Shown: in pieces, positions 52,337 to 61,832 of the stretch | Layout of the letters: each line of letters starts with the position of its first letter | Numbering within the stretch: the first letter of the stretch is position 1 | Assembly: GCF_025143825.1 (NCBI RefSeq) | Contig: NZ_CP083560.1 | Coordinates: 1,240,001-1,304,000 of the forward strand | DNA from: Sulfitobacter sp. S223 | Lineage (GTDB): Bacteria > Pseudomonadota > Alphaproteobacteria > Rhodobacterales > Rhodobacteraceae | DNA length: 64,000 bases | Reading direction: 5' to 3' | Notes under the pieces: generated by a model | What the model saw: only the letters and a program-made list of their open reading frames with translations | Told to the model about the DNA's origin: nothing | Databases searched by the model: none | Translations under genes and position numbers: made by a program

Positions 52337-54115
52337 ATGACACTTTTTGTCCAATCCCATGGGGGATCCAACCGTACTTCTAAACCCGAAACCAGAGCCA
52401 CGGCAGCGCCAAATGCGCTCGTTCCTGCGACCGGCGATGTAGCCGTCGACGAGTCGGCAGATTTCGGGTATCTTTTCCCGCCCTCCGGAAATCCGGGGGA
52501 TTATATTTCCGATGATGCGCTAGCCGAGCTCGACGAGCTGGGCGATCTCATGGTGCCCGCAGAAGATAATGCCAACACACAAGTCACACCCGATTCATCA
52601 CTGCCGCCAGTGATGACATACTGGGGCCAGTTTCTCGACCATGAGCTGACCGCACGGACGGACCGCGAGACTGACATCTCCAAGATTGACACAGCAGTGC
52701 CGACGATGTCCGCTGCCGAGATCGAGACCAAGCTCAAGAACGCGCGAACACCGCGTTTCGATCTTGATAGTGTCTACGGCGGTTTGCCTGTTGGTGCGGA
52801 TATCACCCCCGATGTGGTTACGGTCATCTCAGGTATGCGGCATCCGACCCACCCTGAGAAGATGCGCGTCGGTACGGCTGAAAACATCGGGCCAATGCCG
52901 GATGCTCTTGATCCGCATCGCGATCTGCCTCGGTTCCAGCAGGTCCAGCAAGAGGTGAAAGACGCCTATCTCAATATCCTGCGTGACAAGCTTACGCCCG
53001 ACGATTTCGCCAAGTTTGAAGCTGGTCTGCCGCAGCGGGCGATCATCGGTGATATGCGCAACGACGAAAACCTCGTGATTGCGCAGTTCCATCTGAGCTT
53101 CCTGCGGTTCCATAACAAGGTCGTCGATTACCTTGAATCCCATGAGACTGGCTGGCTACCCGATTTCCACGCGGCGCAGGCGCTGACCCGACTGCATTAC
53201 CAGTGGTTGATCGTGGATGGCTACCTAAAGGGGATCTGCGATCCGGCCGTCGTTGATGCGGTGCTGGCGGCCAAAGCGCAGCATTTCTTCGATTTTCGCG
53301 CCGCCCACGCGACGCGGGTGGGGGCCGAAACACTTGGCAATGCGATGGCGTTGGAGTTTTCCGTTGCCGCCTTCCGCTTCGGTCATACGATGGTGCGCGA
53401 CGCCTATGACTACAACAAGAACTTCGGGCGCTCCAGCGGCACGCCAATTTTACCAAAGGCGCCGTTCGACGAGCTGTTCCGGTTTACAGGCGGGGGCGGA
53501 TTCCGCGGCGGCCAGCGTTTGCCGGAAAACTGGATCATCGACTGGAACCGGTTCGTGGTTGCGGACGGCGACGACTCAGACGGTCTTCCGGCACGTGTGG
53601 CGCGCAATATCGATACCTTGCTGGCGCCGCCCTTGGGCGATCTGCACAATGAAGCTGTTGATGAGGCGAATCCCAACATCAAGGCCCTGTTCCGCCATCT
53701 GGCAAAGCGCAATCTAAGGCGCGGGTTAAGCTTGCGGTTGCCGACCGGTCAGGCGCTTCATGCACACCTGAAATCTGTCGGCGCTTTGAACAGTGACCCA
53801 ATCGTCAATGTCGCGGACCTGCTGGACAACAAGCCAGACCTGAAGGCGTTTCTCGAAGGGTCGCAATCGCGAATGTTCGAGCGTACGCCGCTGTGGTTCT
53901 ACTGCTTGGCCGAAGCCGAGGCGACAGGTGGCAACCATTTGGGTGAGCTTGGAAGCTGGATCGTCGCGAGCACTTTCATCGGGACGCTGCTGGCCGATCC
54001 GGATTCCGCGCTTAGCCTCGATTTCACACCGCAGGACAGCCCGCTTCGGGCCCCGGACGGCGGCCCGATCGATAGCATCGCCAAGTGGATGCAATTCGCG
54101 CTGGTGATGGAATAG
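52337..54115 (+). CDS. Animal-type heme peroxidase
   Basis: 592 residues. Family hallmarks: distal site WGQFLDHE with His102 (Asp101 probable calcium ligand), ARTPRFDLDSVYGG, GDMRNDENLVIAQFHLSFLR, and proximal His350 in AFRFGHTMVRDAYDYN. This is the myeloperoxidase/peroxinectin-like superfamily in its bacterial form. No Sec or Tat signal is seen; residues 1-40 are low-complexity, so export by type I secretion or a cytoplasmic role are both possible. GAGG lies eight bases before the ATG. First of five co-directional genes. Confidence 0.92.
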   Translation: MTLFVQSHGGSNRTSKPETRATAAPNALVPATGDVAVDESADFGYLFPPSGNPGDYISDDALAELDELGDLMVPAEDNANTQVTPDSSLPPVMTYWGQFLDHELTARTDRETDISKIDTAVPTMSAAEIETKLKNARTPRFDLDSVYGGLPVGADITPDVVTVISGMRHPTHPEKMRVGTAENIGPMPDALDPHRDLPRFQQVQQEVKDAYLNILRDKLTPDDFAKFEAGLPQRAIIGDMRNDENLVIAQFHLSFLRFHNKVVDYLESHETGWLPDFHAAQALTRLHYQWLIVDGYLKGICDPAVVDAVLAAKAQHFFDFRAAHATRVGAETLGNAMALEFSVAAFRFGHTMVRDAYDYNKNFGRSSGTPILPKAPFDELFRFTGGGGFRGGQRLPENWIIDWNRFVVADGDDSDGLPARVARNIDTLLAPPLGDLHNEAVDEANPNIKALFRHLAKRNLRRGLSLRLPTGQALHAHLKSVGALNSDPIVNVADLLDNKPDLKAFLEGSQSRMFERTPLWFYCLAEAEATGGNHLGELGSWIVASTFIGTLLADPDSALSLDFTPQDSPLRAPDGGPIDSIAKWMQFALVME

Positions 54116-54149
54116 TGCGGCCTGCGTATCGCGTCAGAAGGAGGAACCT

Positions 54150-55814
54150 ATGATTACGCGCAGACGCCTCATGCAACAGGGGGTCGGGCTTGGCGGTCTT
54201 TCGCTATTGCCCGGATGCGGATCAATTCGGGAGTATTTCCAGCCGGAAGTCTCCCGCACGGCAATCGACATTCACGCCCATATCTTCAACGGGCGCGACG
54301 TGCCGATTGTCGGGTTCCTGCAACAAGTCATTCTGCGCGACCCGCACGCACCGGTTGACGACATGCCGATCAGCGAAGGCTTTCTCAAGCTGCTGACCAA
54401 GATCATGCTCTCTGGCACGCCGGGGGCCGCGCAAGAGCTGGAAACGTTGAACACGCGTGGCTTCGCCCCCCTGTCGGAACCCGACGTGCTGCGGCGCGAT
54501 GAACAGAACGTGGCCGCCGGACTGGCCGCGTTCAGCGCCGACATGGGACAGCAGACCGCAGGCCTACGCACGACCCGCACCGAAGAAGAACAGGTGTTTG
54601 ATCAGATCGCCGCAGAGGTCGGGCAGGCGGGGCTGCGTAATTCGCTGCAAACGCCGGAAAATCAGGCCCGCATTCTGGCGGCCCAGATATTTAGGCCCGA
54701 CAATGCCGGTGCGCTGACCCAAGGCGAGGACAGGAGCTACCGTCATCGCTCGCCGTTCATTCAGACGATACGTTGGGCCGGGCTGCTAACACGGCCTAGA
54801 GTGGATATTCTAGCAGAACTCGGACGGCTCTATGGCGGGCCCACGGGCATAAGGATGTTTTCACCCTCTTTGGTGGATTTCAGCGCGTGGTTCAGCACCA
54901 ACGAAGACGTTACCCCGCTGGAAAACCTGATCACGCTGTTCTCGGCCATTGCAAAGGATTATCCAGATGCGCTCGTCCTGAATTTTGCGCCCTTCTGCCC
55001 CTTGCGCGCAGCGCTCGAGGCCGAGGACGATCCTGCCATCGACACGCTGCGGCACGTCAAACGCGCAGTGCTGGAGGAGGGCTTTGCCGGTGTTAAGCTT
55101 TATCCACCCATGGGTTTCCTGCCAGCCGGGAACGACCGAGTAGAGATCACCTGGGCGCCGCGTACCCCGCTGGCGGGGGGCGCCGCGCTCGATGCCGAAC
55201 TCTTCAAGCTTTATGACTGGTGCGCGGAGAACGAGGTGCCGATCAAGGCGCATGCGAATAATTCCATCGCTGCCGGACCCAATACAGGTGTTTTCGCTGC
55301 CCCCGACGGGTGGCGCGCGGTGCTGGACCGCCCGGGGCTGAAGGATTTACGCCTCAACCTCGCGCATTTTGGCGGTTTCGACGAAAGCGCGCCCGCCGGG
55401 GCTTTGACGACCGGAACGGATTGGGAGGAATCGCTGGTAGAGATGCTGGAAGTATATCCCAATCTTTACTTCGATCTCAGTTACTGGACAGACGCCGTTG
55501 ACCCGCAGTCGCCAGCGCGACCGCGCGTGATGCAAAGGGTGTCCGCACTAATCGGGCGTACGCCGTTGATGATTGACCGGATGATGTACGGCTCGGATTG
55601 GTCGATGATCGGGCGGGTACCCAGCCATCCGCAGTACCTTGCCGGCGTGCAGACAGCGCTAGGCGACCTCACGCTTGATGAGGCGCAAAGCGAACGGGTG
55701 ATGGGGGGCAACGCGGCGCGCTATCTAGGGCTGGCTTCCGGCGGGCAGCAACGCGACAGGCTGGCGGCGTTTTTTTCCGGCCATCCTGTCTACGAGAAGA
55801 TTTTTAACAGCTAA
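54150..55814 (+). CDS. Amidohydrolase family lipoprotein
   Basis: 554 residues. The N-terminus has a basic-hydrophobic signal (MITRRRLMQQ, Tat-like) with a lipobox ending in LPGC (Cys23), so it should be a lipoprotein. The metal site begins IDIHAHIF (His42, His44); other amidohydrolase segments are FAGVKLYPPMGF, PIKAHANNS and MYGSDWSM. Substrate unknown. It starts 34 bp after the peroxidase gene with an AGGAGG box, so it is in the same operon. Confidence 0.87.
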   Translation: MITRRRLMQQGVGLGGLSLLPGCGSIREYFQPEVSRTAIDIHAHIFNGRDVPIVGFLQQVILRDPHAPVDDMPISEGFLKLLTKIMLSGTPGAAQELETLNTRGFAPLSEPDVLRRDEQNVAAGLAAFSADMGQQTAGLRTTRTEEEQVFDQIAAEVGQAGLRNSLQTPENQARILAAQIFRPDNAGALTQGEDRSYRHRSPFIQTIRWAGLLTRPRVDILAELGRLYGGPTGIRMFSPSLVDFSAWFSTNEDVTPLENLITLFSAIAKDYPDALVLNFAPFCPLRAALEAEDDPAIDTLRHVKRAVLEEGFAGVKLYPPMGFLPAGNDRVEITWAPRTPLAGGAALDAELFKLYDWCAENEVPIKAHANNSIAAGPNTGVFAAPDGWRAVLDRPGLKDLRLNLAHFGGFDESAPAGALTTGTDWEESLVEMLEVYPNLYFDLSYWTDAVDPQSPARPRVMQRVSALIGRTPLMIDRMMYGSDWSMIGRVPSHPQYLAGVQTALGDLTLDEAQSERVMGGNAARYLGLASGGQQRDRLAAFFSGHPVYEKIFNS

Positions 55815-55859
55815 AGACCGGAATTTTACCGGATCGATATTTCATGGAGGCAATTTTCA

Positions 55860-57101
55860 ATGATGAAGCATGTATTCTTTGCAACGGCTCTTGTGGCTTT
55901 ACCGTTCGCCACGCTGGCGCAGGAGGCCACAGAGGAAGAGGCGCGTGAGGCGCTGAAATCCGCCGCCGAAAAAGCGCGCGAAGAGGTCAAGCAACTGACG
56001 TTTGAGGAATTCCGCGACCGGACGCCTTTCGTTCCTGAAACAGGTAAATATTACGTTAACGGTGACACTCCGATCCGCAACGAAAAGCTGCTGCGGGAAT
56101 TTTACGAGCGCAACATAGTCAGTTCGCCGCCCGTGCCCGAAGGTGATGTGCCGGAGTTTACGATAATCACCAACGGTGGTCTCGATCAGCTTTGGGGTGA
56201 CAACATCAAGAACCAGCTGAGCTATTGCGTCAGCGACGCGTTCGGCGGGCGTCACACGTCTGTCGTGGTAGAGATGGAGGCAGCTGCCGCTGCTTGGGAA
56301 GCTGTCGCCGATCTTGATTTCATTTACCTTCCCGGCGAGAACGCGGATTGCAATACCGCCAATTCCCGCGTTCTTTTCGACGTGCGTCCGGTCGATGCGG
56401 GCGGACAATTCTTGGCTGCGGCATTCTTTCCCAATGATCCACGGCCAGATCGAAGCGTGGTGATCGACCCGTCCTCTTTCGAGCTTGATCCGAACGGCAA
56501 CCTGACTCTGCGCGGTGTTCTTCGCCACGAACTGGGACATGTAATAGGTGCCCGTCACGAACATGTGCGGCCCGACGCCGGTGCCTGCTTCGAGGATGAC
56601 GACTGGCGGCCGGTAACCGATTATGACGCTTTCTCGGTGATGCATTATCCGCAGTGTAACGGGCAGGGCGACTGGACATTGCGCCTGACAGAAACTGACA
56701 AGAACGGTGTCGCCTGTATCTACGGGGCGGCTGTTGGTTTCGCGATTGACCCGTCGATCTGCACACCGCTGCACGGCGGTAGGGTCGCGGTGACGGAAAC
56801 CTTCGGACCTATGGATGTGGGTCAGGACGCGTTCATTATGATCGGGTCCTTTCCGGTCCAGTCCGGCAGCCCGTTTAGCGCCGTGATGACTGGCGCAGGT
56901 CCCAATCCGGGGGATCCTGACCTCTACGTCACATTGGACGGTCCGGCCTTGGTGTCCAATTTCGATTGCCGTCCGTTCTCGACCGGTGCGGAGGAAACTT
57001 GTGCCTTTGACGTGCCTGAAGGGCGCGGCACCGCTGTTGTCGCCGTGCACGGCTACGACGCAAGCTGGTTTTCCATAACTGTCACCCATACAGCGCCATG
57101 A
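55860..57101 (+). CDS. Matrixin/metzincin-like metalloprotease
   Basis: 413 residues. A Sec signal is visible (cut after TLA, before QEA). The zinc site HELGHVIGARH (His223, Glu224, His227, Gly230, His233) is the metzincin HExxHxxGxxH, and the Met-turn is FSVMHYP. The C-terminal 90 residues look like a pre-peptidase C-terminal (PPC) domain. Three Cys pairs are likely. Secreted or periplasmic protease. GGAGG precedes the ATG; 45 bp after the amidohydrolase stop. Confidence 0.9.
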   Translation: MMKHVFFATALVALPFATLAQEATEEEAREALKSAAEKAREEVKQLTFEEFRDRTPFVPETGKYYVNGDTPIRNEKLLREFYERNIVSSPPVPEGDVPEFTIITNGGLDQLWGDNIKNQLSYCVSDAFGGRHTSVVVEMEAAAAAWEAVADLDFIYLPGENADCNTANSRVLFDVRPVDAGGQFLAAAFFPNDPRPDRSVVIDPSSFELDPNGNLTLRGVLRHELGHVIGARHEHVRPDAGACFEDDDWRPVTDYDAFSVMHYPQCNGQGDWTLRLTETDKNGVACIYGAAVGFAIDPSICTPLHGGRVAVTETFGPMDVGQDAFIMIGSFPVQSGSPFSAVMTGAGPNPGDPDLYVTLDGPALVSNFDCRPFSTGAEETCAFDVPEGRGTAVVAVHGYDASWFSITVTHTAP

Positions 57102-57124
57102 AACACCACCAAGGAGGAAAGCTC

Positions 57125-59326
57125 ATGACACATCTTGCCTGTATCACCGCCCTGACCTTGTTGACTGTAGCTGGAAGCGCCAGCGCGCAGGGCACACAAC
57201 CGCTGGCCGAACTGGAATGGCGTTCCACCAGCGAAACCGACGCCGAGTTGGCTATAGAGTTAAGCGCGCTTTACGCAACACTCTATAACTCAGGGAACCT
57301 TTCCGTGCGCGAAGTGACCCTGTCCCAGACACCTTATGTGGAGCCGCTGCTCCGCAATGAGGGCGTATTTATGGGATCACATTTTCCGCAGGTAATGGAT
57401 GCGCTCATGTGTGACATCAACGAAGATGCCTGTTCGCGCACACGCAGACCCGTGGCCAAAGAGACGCTGAGCAATCTCGCTGCTCATGTCGGTGGCTTCG
57501 CTGCAACGCAGGGGCGCTGGACAACGCAGATCGGCGATCGGGTGAAAATACCGGACTACCGCTTTGATAACGTGACAGTGCTGGCGCGCATCGTGGTGTC
57601 TGGCGATTGGACGCCGAAGGATTTTCAGGCTCCCGAGGGGCTTGATTGCCGCCAGTGGGGCGATAGCTGCGAGGCGGTTGTTACACGCTACAACCCGCCG
57701 ACTATTCGCACGACCGGCGGCAGTATCCGCGTCACGGTTCCGCAAAAGCGTCTGTCCACCACGATAGCCCTCAAGGCCGACGACAGCTCTGATATCGGAC
57801 GTGCGCTCAGCAATCTTGGCATGACCCAGTCCAGCACAGCCGCCCCTGATTTCGTGAACATGGGCGTCCTGTCCACCGACTGGCAGAATTTCAATGCGAA
57901 TTTCTCGCCGAACGACGGGGCCGTGCGCACGCTGGGCAAGAACCTGCGGCCCGTGGGCTCGGTGTCAAAATATGGTGTCGGGGACGAGGCCTATTACGCG
58001 CACCAAGTGGATTTGTTCAAGCTGATCAATCATCCCTACGGCACCGAAGAAGATATGCCCGCGGAATACCAGCGGTCAGTCGGTGTGGTGGTGATCGACA
58101 GCAAACTTTCAGCGGGTCACTGTGACTGGCCCGAGGTTGCCAGCACGGATGGCACAGTGCTTGATGTGCCGGAAGTTCTCGAAGCGTCAAGCGGTGGCGA
58201 ACCCGCGACCCCGCCACCAACCGATTGCGCAACGATAGATGATCTGGCGCTGAGTGACGGTGATCACGCGGCAGCAAGCGGCGGGCTCATCGTGTCGCAG
58301 CGCAATGGCAAAGGCATCGTCGGGCTAAACCCGTCTGCGCGCCTTAGTTTCATGGAATTCGACAAGAACGCCGTGGCGGACACGCAGATCGAAAGACTGG
58401 TTGATCAGGTCCAGCGCGATATGCCTGATGATACGCGGGTGGCAAACATGAGCTTTGGCATCATACCGCTGTTCGGTAATTTTGATGAGGTCGAGGCAGC
58501 GCTGGCTGCGCAGGCCGGCCGGATGCTGTTTGTCGCCGCGGCGGGTAACGAAGGCCGCGCGCTTGATCCCGAAAGCTGCCGGATTTTACCTGCCTGTCTT
58601 AACCAGCTCGACAATGTCATCACCGTTGTCGGCCTGAATGCTGATCTGCAAGATCCGATGCCGTGGCGAACCGCGACGCAGGGCACCAATACCAACCCGG
58701 ATTTTGAACTGGGAGCCATTGCCGAGAACGTGCTGTCCACCGTGTCGGGCAACCGTTTTGCGCGTCGTAAAGGAACCTCCATCGCGGCGCCACAGGTGTC
58801 TGCCGCGGCTTCGCTAATCTTTGCCGCAGGCGAGTTCATCTATGGCGATGGCCTTCCAGGGGCGCAACTGTCTCCGAAAGTGGTCAAGGACCGCTTGATC
58901 TATACTGCAGATTTCTTTGCGGGGCTTAGCGGCGACGTCCGTGCAGGGCGGCTGAATGTAGGGCGTGCCATCGACCTGCGCGATGCGCAGTTCGTCCTTT
59001 TTGATGGACGAAAGATCGCGGGGCAGGTCATTGAGGCCCCCGTAGAATTCACCTGTCTCACGACCGACAACAGCCAGAAGTTCCAGAAGTGGTGGAACGT
59101 GCGCCGCCTCGTATTTAATGAGGCGCGCGAGCGTCATATCGTGTTCCGCCAGACCGGTGGCAGCCTTGGTGATCGTAGCTCAGCGCTTGAACGCTATCCG
59201 TCCTGTCTGGTGAATACGCTGTCTTCGCCAGTAAAAGTACGCAGTCGGCACGGCACGGATTTCGTCGTCAGCGAATTCACTTTCGCCGACATCAAGGATT
59301 ACACTTCACCGCTGTTCGACGAATGA
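57125..59326 (+). CDS. Subtilisin-like (S8) serine protease
   Basis: 733 residues from the ATG at 57125 (AGGAGG at ideal spacing; the ATG at 57098 overlaps the previous gene). Signal peptide ends near GSASA. Catalytic triad by position: Asp325 (VVVIDSKL), His381 (SDGDHAAASGG, a divergent HGT motif) and Ser552 (GTSIAAP). A long N-terminal region (about 20-300) is a probable propeptide or extra domain. It overlaps the next gene by four bases, so the two proteases are translationally coupled. Confidence 0.9.
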   Translation: MTHLACITALTLLTVAGSASAQGTQPLAELEWRSTSETDAELAIELSALYATLYNSGNLSVREVTLSQTPYVEPLLRNEGVFMGSHFPQVMDALMCDINEDACSRTRRPVAKETLSNLAAHVGGFAATQGRWTTQIGDRVKIPDYRFDNVTVLARIVVSGDWTPKDFQAPEGLDCRQWGDSCEAVVTRYNPPTIRTTGGSIRVTVPQKRLSTTIALKADDSSDIGRALSNLGMTQSSTAAPDFVNMGVLSTDWQNFNANFSPNDGAVRTLGKNLRPVGSVSKYGVGDEAYYAHQVDLFKLINHPYGTEEDMPAEYQRSVGVVVIDSKLSAGHCDWPEVASTDGTVLDVPEVLEASSGGEPATPPPTDCATIDDLALSDGDHAAASGGLIVSQRNGKGIVGLNPSARLSFMEFDKNAVADTQIERLVDQVQRDMPDDTRVANMSFGIIPLFGNFDEVEAALAAQAGRMLFVAAAGNEGRALDPESCRILPACLNQLDNVITVVGLNADLQDPMPWRTATQGTNTNPDFELGAIAENVLSTVSGNRFARRKGTSIAAPQVSAAASLIFAAGEFIYGDGLPGAQLSPKVVKDRLIYTADFFAGLSGDVRAGRLNVGRAIDLRDAQFVLFDGRKIAGQVIEAPVEFTCLTTDNSQKFQKWWNVRRLVFNEARERHIVFRQTGGSLGDRSSALERYPSCLVNTLSSPVKVRSRHGTDFVVSEFTFADIKDYTSPLFDE

Positions 59327-60456
59327 GACGGGGTTGGATTCTGGCGGCATGGATAGTCGCGTCACCGCTTTTTGCGCAGGAAGCTCCGGTGCTGGAAGCA
59401 TTTGTTGACGGTGAAGTGCAGAACAGCAGCATCCGGATCGGCCCGACCGAAATGTCCGCGACGCCGCCGGTCTTGTGGACAGATGAAATCAGCCGACAGG
59501 GAAGCGATTATATCCGCCTGTATCTCCGGACCGAGGGGCAGGGGTTTGCGGATGATGCCTTTGTCAGGTTGACCTCGGCGCTTGATCAGAGTTTCGATAT
59601 TCCGTTGTCTGAGATCGGTGAGGAAGGATACTGGACGGACTTGCTGCCGCTCGGGCGGGTGCGGATTGCGCTGGTATCGAAGACAAAGCCGGAAGCGGGC
59701 GCGCTGCTGATCGAAGAGATGGCTATCCAGCGCACCAAGGGCACACTTTATTCCCCTTGGGGCGAGAACGAAATCATGCCGATCAACGCGCAGGAGGTGC
59801 CAGAGGCGGTGCGCGCGCGCTCTGCTCCGATCGCGTTCCTGTCTTTCATCGACGGTGGGTTCGCGCGCACCTGTACAGGATTTCTGATCGCACCCGATCT
59901 TCTGGCCACAAACGAGCATTGCATCAATAGCGACCAGACCTGCCGCAGCATGACCGCTGTTTTCGGCTACGAATTCGATCTTGAGAACCGCCTTGTCATG
60001 GGACCGCAACTGCGGTGCGCCAATTATGATGCGCAAAGAACGAGCTTTGATTTCGACATCTCGGTGATCCGGCTCACACGTCCGCTAGGCCCGGAATTTC
60101 CGCCGGTTGACATCGCTGCTGCAAGCCCGTCTTCCGAGGGCCCATTGTTTATCATTCAGCATCCGGGATCGCAGCCCAAGCAGGTTTCCTTTATCAATTG
60201 CGCCGCGCGCCAGCTCAACGTGGACGGCCGCGCGCCGGGCAGCGATTTTACCCATACCTGTGATACGGCAGGGGGCTCATCGGGGTCGCCTGTTTTCAAT
60301 GCAGAGGGTGAGATTGTTGGCGTGCATCACTTCGGCTTCATGGATGATCGCGATGGTATCTGGACGGAAAACCGCAGCGCGCGTGCGGATCTGATTGCGA
60401 CTTGGTGGCAGGATTGTTGCAGTGTGGAGAACGAAACGGAAAACCCTATGGAGTAG
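59323..60456 (+). CDS. Trypsin-like (S1) serine protease
   Basis: 377 residues. A short signal peptide (MRRGWILAAWIVASPLFA). Triad by position: His199 (LATNEHCIN), Asp245 (FDFDISVIRL) and Ser320 (TAGGSSGSP). An N-terminal domain of about 170 residues precedes the protease and may be a binding module. Cys residues in CTGFLIAP...HCIN...CRS suggest disulfides, fitting the periplasm or outside. Last gene of the cluster; IS remnants follow within 75 bp. Confidence 0.9.
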   Translation: MRRGWILAAWIVASPLFAQEAPVLEAFVDGEVQNSSIRIGPTEMSATPPVLWTDEISRQGSDYIRLYLRTEGQGFADDAFVRLTSALDQSFDIPLSEIGEEGYWTDLLPLGRVRIALVSKTKPEAGALLIEEMAIQRTKGTLYSPWGENEIMPINAQEVPEAVRARSAPIAFLSFIDGGFARTCTGFLIAPDLLATNEHCINSDQTCRSMTAVFGYEFDLENRLVMGPQLRCANYDAQRTSFDFDISVIRLTRPLGPEFPPVDIAAASPSSEGPLFIIQHPGSQPKQVSFINCAARQLNVDGRAPGSDFTHTCDTAGGSSGSPVFNAEGEIVGVHHFGFMDDRDGIWTENRSARADLIATWWQDCCSVENETENPME

Positions 60457-60529
60457 CGACTGAGCGCTTGAGCAGTGCCACGCGCGTGGTCGGAATTTAA
60501 AGTTGGTGTGTGTTCGACTTTTGGTCGAT

Positions 60530-60780
60530 CAGTGCGATGGCCTCAGTCGAGTTCAGCTTGCGTTTCACTCGGATCACCGGACATTCCCGGCTGTGTTTAT
60601 CCAGGATATTCAGTGTCCGAAGGGCATAGCCGCTCTCTCTATATTGTATTGCACGGAGTCGTACGACCAGACATGGTTGCGATGCTCCGGGCGCAGACAG
60701 ATAAACGATCCGTCGTTCAGCCAAAGCGTCCCCTTCTGCTTGCAGTGTCTTGTCGCATCGAGGACAGGTGGCTTTGGATC
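60530..60780 (-). pseudogene. IS3-family transposase (OrfB) remnant
   Basis: On the minus strand, KGTLWLNDGSFICLRPEHRN and HVWSYDSVQ run in one frame and RTLNILDKHSRECPVIRVKR and KLNSTEAIALID in another, with a frameshift near 60630. Both match the DDE integrase core of IS3-family OrfB (LWLNDGS, WSYDFV, LNILDEHSREC patterns). Both ends are missing. Confidence 0.8.
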
Positions 60781-60858
60781 AACTGCAATGCCAGAGCCAA
60801 ATGTGTGATGGGGAAGGACTGCTGCATGAGTTGTGTGATCTGACCAGATTTTTGGGAT

Positions 60859-61450
60859 TTGGGGTCAGTGAAGCGGCTCAAGTCTCTGCTAAAGAAACAT
60901 TTTTTTCCACATGGCATCATACTCTGTGCCGCACGTTGGTGCCTGTGTTACCCTTTAACTTATCAAAACGTTATAGGTATTTTGGCCGAGCGATGCATTC
61001 CGGTTGATCGCTCGACTTTTTGTCGCTGGGTGCAAAAGTTGGGGCCGGAGCTGACCAAGCGGATCGAAAAACATCTGTGGCGTGACAGTTTCGAATGGCA
61101 CATTGACGAAACGTACATCGGCTTCAGTGGCAAGTGACGCAAACTGTGGCGTGCGGTTGACGGCAACTGCCAGATAGGCGCCTGACCGCCTGACCTTGTG
61201 GCGAGACGCAAAAGCGGCAAAGGCCTTTATCAACTAGGATATTTATCGTGTCTGGCTACATAGGCCAGTTGCAAACTGCACCGATAAAGCGACCACCTAT
61301 CGGCTGATCATCGGCGGGCTCAATCATCGGTATGACGCGGACTTCGACAGAAAATGGCGCAACATCACCATCAAGTGCGACCAAACTCATAATAAATGAC
61401 CGGTGTTAGCGGCGAACTTCGCTTCATAGGCAAGCTGTTCGAAGCTGCCT
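60859..61450 (+). pseudogene. IS6-family transposase remnant
   Basis: The N-terminal part (CYPLTYQNVIGILAERCIPV, DRSTFCRWVQKLGPELTKRI, DSFEWHIDETYIGFSG) is intact to a TGA at 61135-61137 that replaces a Trp codon. After it, frame changes and more stops interrupt KLWRAVDGN, KAAKAFIN, LHRPVANCTDKATTYR and NHRYDADFD. About 70 residues are deleted before the typical C-terminus GVSGELRFIGKLFEAA. Inactive. Confidence 0.82.
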
Positions 61451-61580
61451 GCACCAATGCTGCGCATTCACGGCCGAGAGGTGTAGGCAAATTGATGCAA
61501 CAGTCCCGGCTGCGCCCTTTCGCATGTCCGAATGACACAAGGCTTATCCCAAATTTATGGTGTCTCGAATCCTGCGGGCG

Positions 61581-61782
61581 CCTGAGACTTATTGACAGCT
61601 CTATGAGCGGGTTGAACCGGAGGATGAGTTCCACTGCTGCCGGTTCAACCATGTTACCGCGGTCAAGCGAATTATCGGGTTCGAACGCGGCAGCGGCGGC
61701 ACGCCAAGCGTTCTCTATCAGCGCTGGATGCTGGACGTCGCACTGTTCCCCGAATGGCGAAATTTGCGCGGCGGCCTTTGGG
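61581..61782 (+). pseudogene. kynA: Tryptophan 2,3-dioxygenase (kynA) C-terminal fragment
   Basis: After an in-frame TGA at 61593, the frame reads FNHVTAVKRIIGFERGSGGT and PSVLYQRWMLDVALFPEWRN, which matches the C-terminal RHxxTVxRIIGxKRGTGGT-SGVxYLxxxLDxxxFPELWxLR region of tryptophan dioxygenase. The rest of the gene is absent. It is likely debris of a kynurenine-pathway locus broken by the adjacent insertion sequences. Confidence 0.72.
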
Positions 61783-61832
61783 TCCGGTGTTTGCTTGTTT
61801 GGCGGAATTGCCCTCACTGCCGAGGCGTGATT

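Noticed and set aside
55899..57089. 396-codon reverse ORF opposite the metalloprotease
   Set aside because: The plus-strand frame has a signal peptide and the HExxHxxGxxH site; the reverse frame shows nothing recognisable.
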